Below, one piece after another: positions 5,829 through 7,227 of a stretch of 7,227 nucleotides of DNA. Within the stretch, counting starts at the first letter, position 1; each line of letters begins with the position of its first letter. The notes below the pieces were generated by a model that was given only the letters and a program-made list of their open reading frames with translations, ran no database searches and was not told where the DNA came from. Origin of the DNA: Verrucomicrobia bacterium TMED40. GTDB lineage: Bacteria; Verrucomicrobiota; Verrucomicrobiia; Opitutales; Seribacteraceae. The stretch lies in the NCBI GenBank assembly GCA_002167605.1, contig NHCT01000046.1, forward strand, positions 43,328 to 50,554, in the 5' to 3' direction. The translations under genes were made by a program, and so were the position numbers.

Positions 5829-7190
5829 ATGCGCATCGGATCCATCACTCATCAATTTGTACCCGTAGAAACCCGGGTGCCCTTGAAGTTCGGTACGGAG
5901 ACCCTCACCTCCGTGACCTGTTCACGTATTCGATTGGAAGCTCGTGGGTCCAGCGGTGCAAAGGTCACGGGATGGGGGGAAACCCCTTTGAGCGTACAGT
6001 GGGTTTGGCCCTCGGAACTTCCCTACACGGAACGCCATGAAGCCCTGATGGCCTTTTCCGAATCTCTGGTTGAGGCATGGACGGATTGGGAACGCGAAGG
6101 GGATGCCTTGGAGCTTGGCCATGATCTGGTTTTCGAAGACCTACCCAAAAGACTCGATGCTTACAACGACATTGAAAGGAAAGGGCGCGAACCGATGCCC
6201 TGGTTGGCCGCTTTGGTCTGTGCCTCACCCATCGACCTCGCCCTGCATGATGCCTTCGGGCATTCGCTCGGGCGACCCACCTACGCCTGTTATGACGGTG
6301 AGAGCCTTGCCCATGACCTCAGTCGCTATCTTGAACCCGCGGAGGATTCCAAAGTACGATTCGGGGGGAGATATCCGGCGGATTATCTGCTTTCCGATCT
6401 TCCCGAAAGCCTTCCCGTTTGGCATTTGGTTGGAGGATTAGATCCCCTCGATTCCTTGGAACTCAGGGGAGACGAACCGGACGATGGGTATCCGGTTCAC
6501 TTGCGGGAGTGGATCAGACGGGACGGGTTGTCCTGCCTGAAGATCAAACTCCGGGGAAACGACTACGAATGGGATTACCGGCGCCTGCTTGAGGTCGGTC
6601 GGATCTCCGCCGAAGAGGGCGTTGATCATCTGACCACCGATTTCAATTGCACCGTGACCGAACCCGCTTATGTCAATGACATCCTTGACCGCCTAGCCCG
6701 CGAGGACTCCTCGACTCATTGCCGTATTCTTTATGTTGAACAACCCTTTCCCTACGACCTCGAAATGCATCGGATTCCAGTGCATAGCGTGGCCGATAGA
6801 AAACCTCTCTTCATGGACGAAAGCGCTCATGATTGGAAGCATGTCCGTTTGGGACGGGAATTGGGATGGAACGGGGTCGCCCTCAAGACCTGCAAGACCC
6901 AAACCGGGGCCTTACTCTCCCTTTGCTGGGCTAAGGCTCACGGGATGAGCCTGATGGTGCAGGATCTAACTAATCCCATGCTCGCTCAAATTCCTCATGC
7001 CTTGCTCGGTCATCATGCGGGCACGATTATGGGCGTGGAAAGCAATGGCATGCAATTTTATCCCGAAGCCTCGATCCGAGAGGCCCGGGTTCACCCTGGT
7101 CTCTACCAGCGACGGGGAGGTAGACTCGACCTGTCCACCATTCGGGGCCCCGGGTTCGGGTACCGAATAGAGGAAATCGATCGGCTCTAA
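5829..7190 (+). CDS. Enolase superfamily protein (mandelate racemase / muconate lactonizing enzyme family)
   Basis: A complete 453-residue cytosolic protein. The superfamily abstracts the proton alpha to a carboxylate, with Mg2+ stabilising the enolate; members include racemases, epimerases, cycloisomerases and sugar-acid dehydratases. Residues 1 to about 150 form the capping domain, and the rest is the barrel. Visible catalytic positions are KIK at 238-240 (second-strand KxK), D271 in TTDFN, E304 in YVEQP, D330/E331 in FMDES, and K353 in LKTCKTQTG. Metal ligands are therefore D271, E304 and D330 or E331, with K240 and K353 as acid/base pair, the muconate lactonizing enzyme arrangement. It is longer than the usual 350-400 residues, with extra sequence at about 160-230. 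The start is ATG at 5829, with only a weak AAGAGA before it. It lies divergent to the operon containing the KDPG-type aldolase, so a sugar-acid substrate is an attractive but unproven idea. Confidence 0.88.
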   Translation: MRIGSITHQFVPVETRVPLKFGTETLTSVTCSRIRLEARGSSGAKVTGWGETPLSVQWVWPSELPYTERHEALMAFSESLVEAWTDWEREGDALELGHDLVFEDLPKRLDAYNDIERKGREPMPWLAALVCASPIDLALHDAFGHSLGRPTYACYDGESLAHDLSRYLEPAEDSKVRFGGRYPADYLLSDLPESLPVWHLVGGLDPLDSLELRGDEPDDGYPVHLREWIRRDGLSCLKIKLRGNDYEWDYRRLLEVGRISAEEGVDHLTTDFNCTVTEPAYVNDILDRLAREDSSTHCRILYVEQPFPYDLEMHRIPVHSVADRKPLFMDESAHDWKHVRLGRELGWNGVALKTCKTQTGALLSLCWAKAHGMSLMVQDLTNPMLAQIPHALLGHHAGTIMGVESNGMQFYPEASIREARVHPGLYQRRGGRLDLSTIRGPGFGYRIEEIDRL

Positions 7191-7227
7191 GCAGGTCTTC
7201 ATTCCGATTCCATAATCGGGCAGTACT
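7191..7227. other. Short downstream sequence after the enolase-superfamily gene, to window end
   Basis: Only 37 bases remain after the TAA. No coding start is supported. It contains the hairpin listed separately. Confidence 0.5.
7204..7219 (+). terminator. Perfect hairpin after the enolase-superfamily gene, possible terminator
   Basis: CCGATT (7204-7209), loop CCAT, AATCGG (7214-7219): a perfect 6-bp stem beginning 13 bases after the stop codon. No T-tract follows before the window ends, so it is not a canonical intrinsic terminator. It could be a Rho-independent variant, an RNA 3' end stabiliser or an operator. Confidence 0.35.

Noticed and set aside
5712..5855. 48-codon N-terminal extension of the TerC frame
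   Set aside because: It is not TerC-like, it overlaps the divergent gene's start, and the well-spaced AAGGA supports 5711.

Overview
The window is a gene-dense bacterial chromosomal fragment. Its protein families suggest a heterotrophic Verrucomicrobiota or related PVC-group bacterium. The clues are a PVC-style SGNH esterase with a C-terminal beta domain, a DUF6941 protein, a secreted zincin and a divergent member of the enolase superfamily. This lineage call is inferred from family flavour only. There are no RNA genes, CRISPR arrays, insertion sequences or phage genes, and no gene-free stretch longer than 117 bases.

Layout: six genes run on the minus strand from about 5711 down to the left edge. 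In transcription order they are a TerC-family membrane protein, a KDPG-type aldolase, a secreted SGNH/GDSL hydrolase, a cytosolic M3 oligopeptidase, a small DUF6941 protein and a secreted zinc metallopeptidase cut by the left edge. The junctions are a 4-base overlap (GTGA), a 4-base overlap (ATGA), then gaps of 3, 12 and 14 bases, so they probably form one operon with translational coupling at the first junctions. A 117-base divergent intergenic region separates this operon from a plus-strand gene for a 453-residue enolase-superfamily protein. That gene ends 37 bases before the right edge and is followed by a small perfect hairpin.

How they may work together (inference): the esterase could remove acyl groups from a polymer or oligosaccharide outside the cytoplasm. 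The divergent enolase-superfamily enzyme could dehydrate or epimerise a carboxylate such as a sugar acid. The aldolase could cleave the resulting 2-keto-3-deoxy acid. The second half of the operon handles peptides: a cytosolic oligopeptidase, an uncharacterised small protein and an exported peptidase. The most notable observation is that this exported peptidase carries the active-site signature of anthrax lethal factor: HExxH, then a Tyr and, seven residues after it, a Glu in YARTN..EFFAE.
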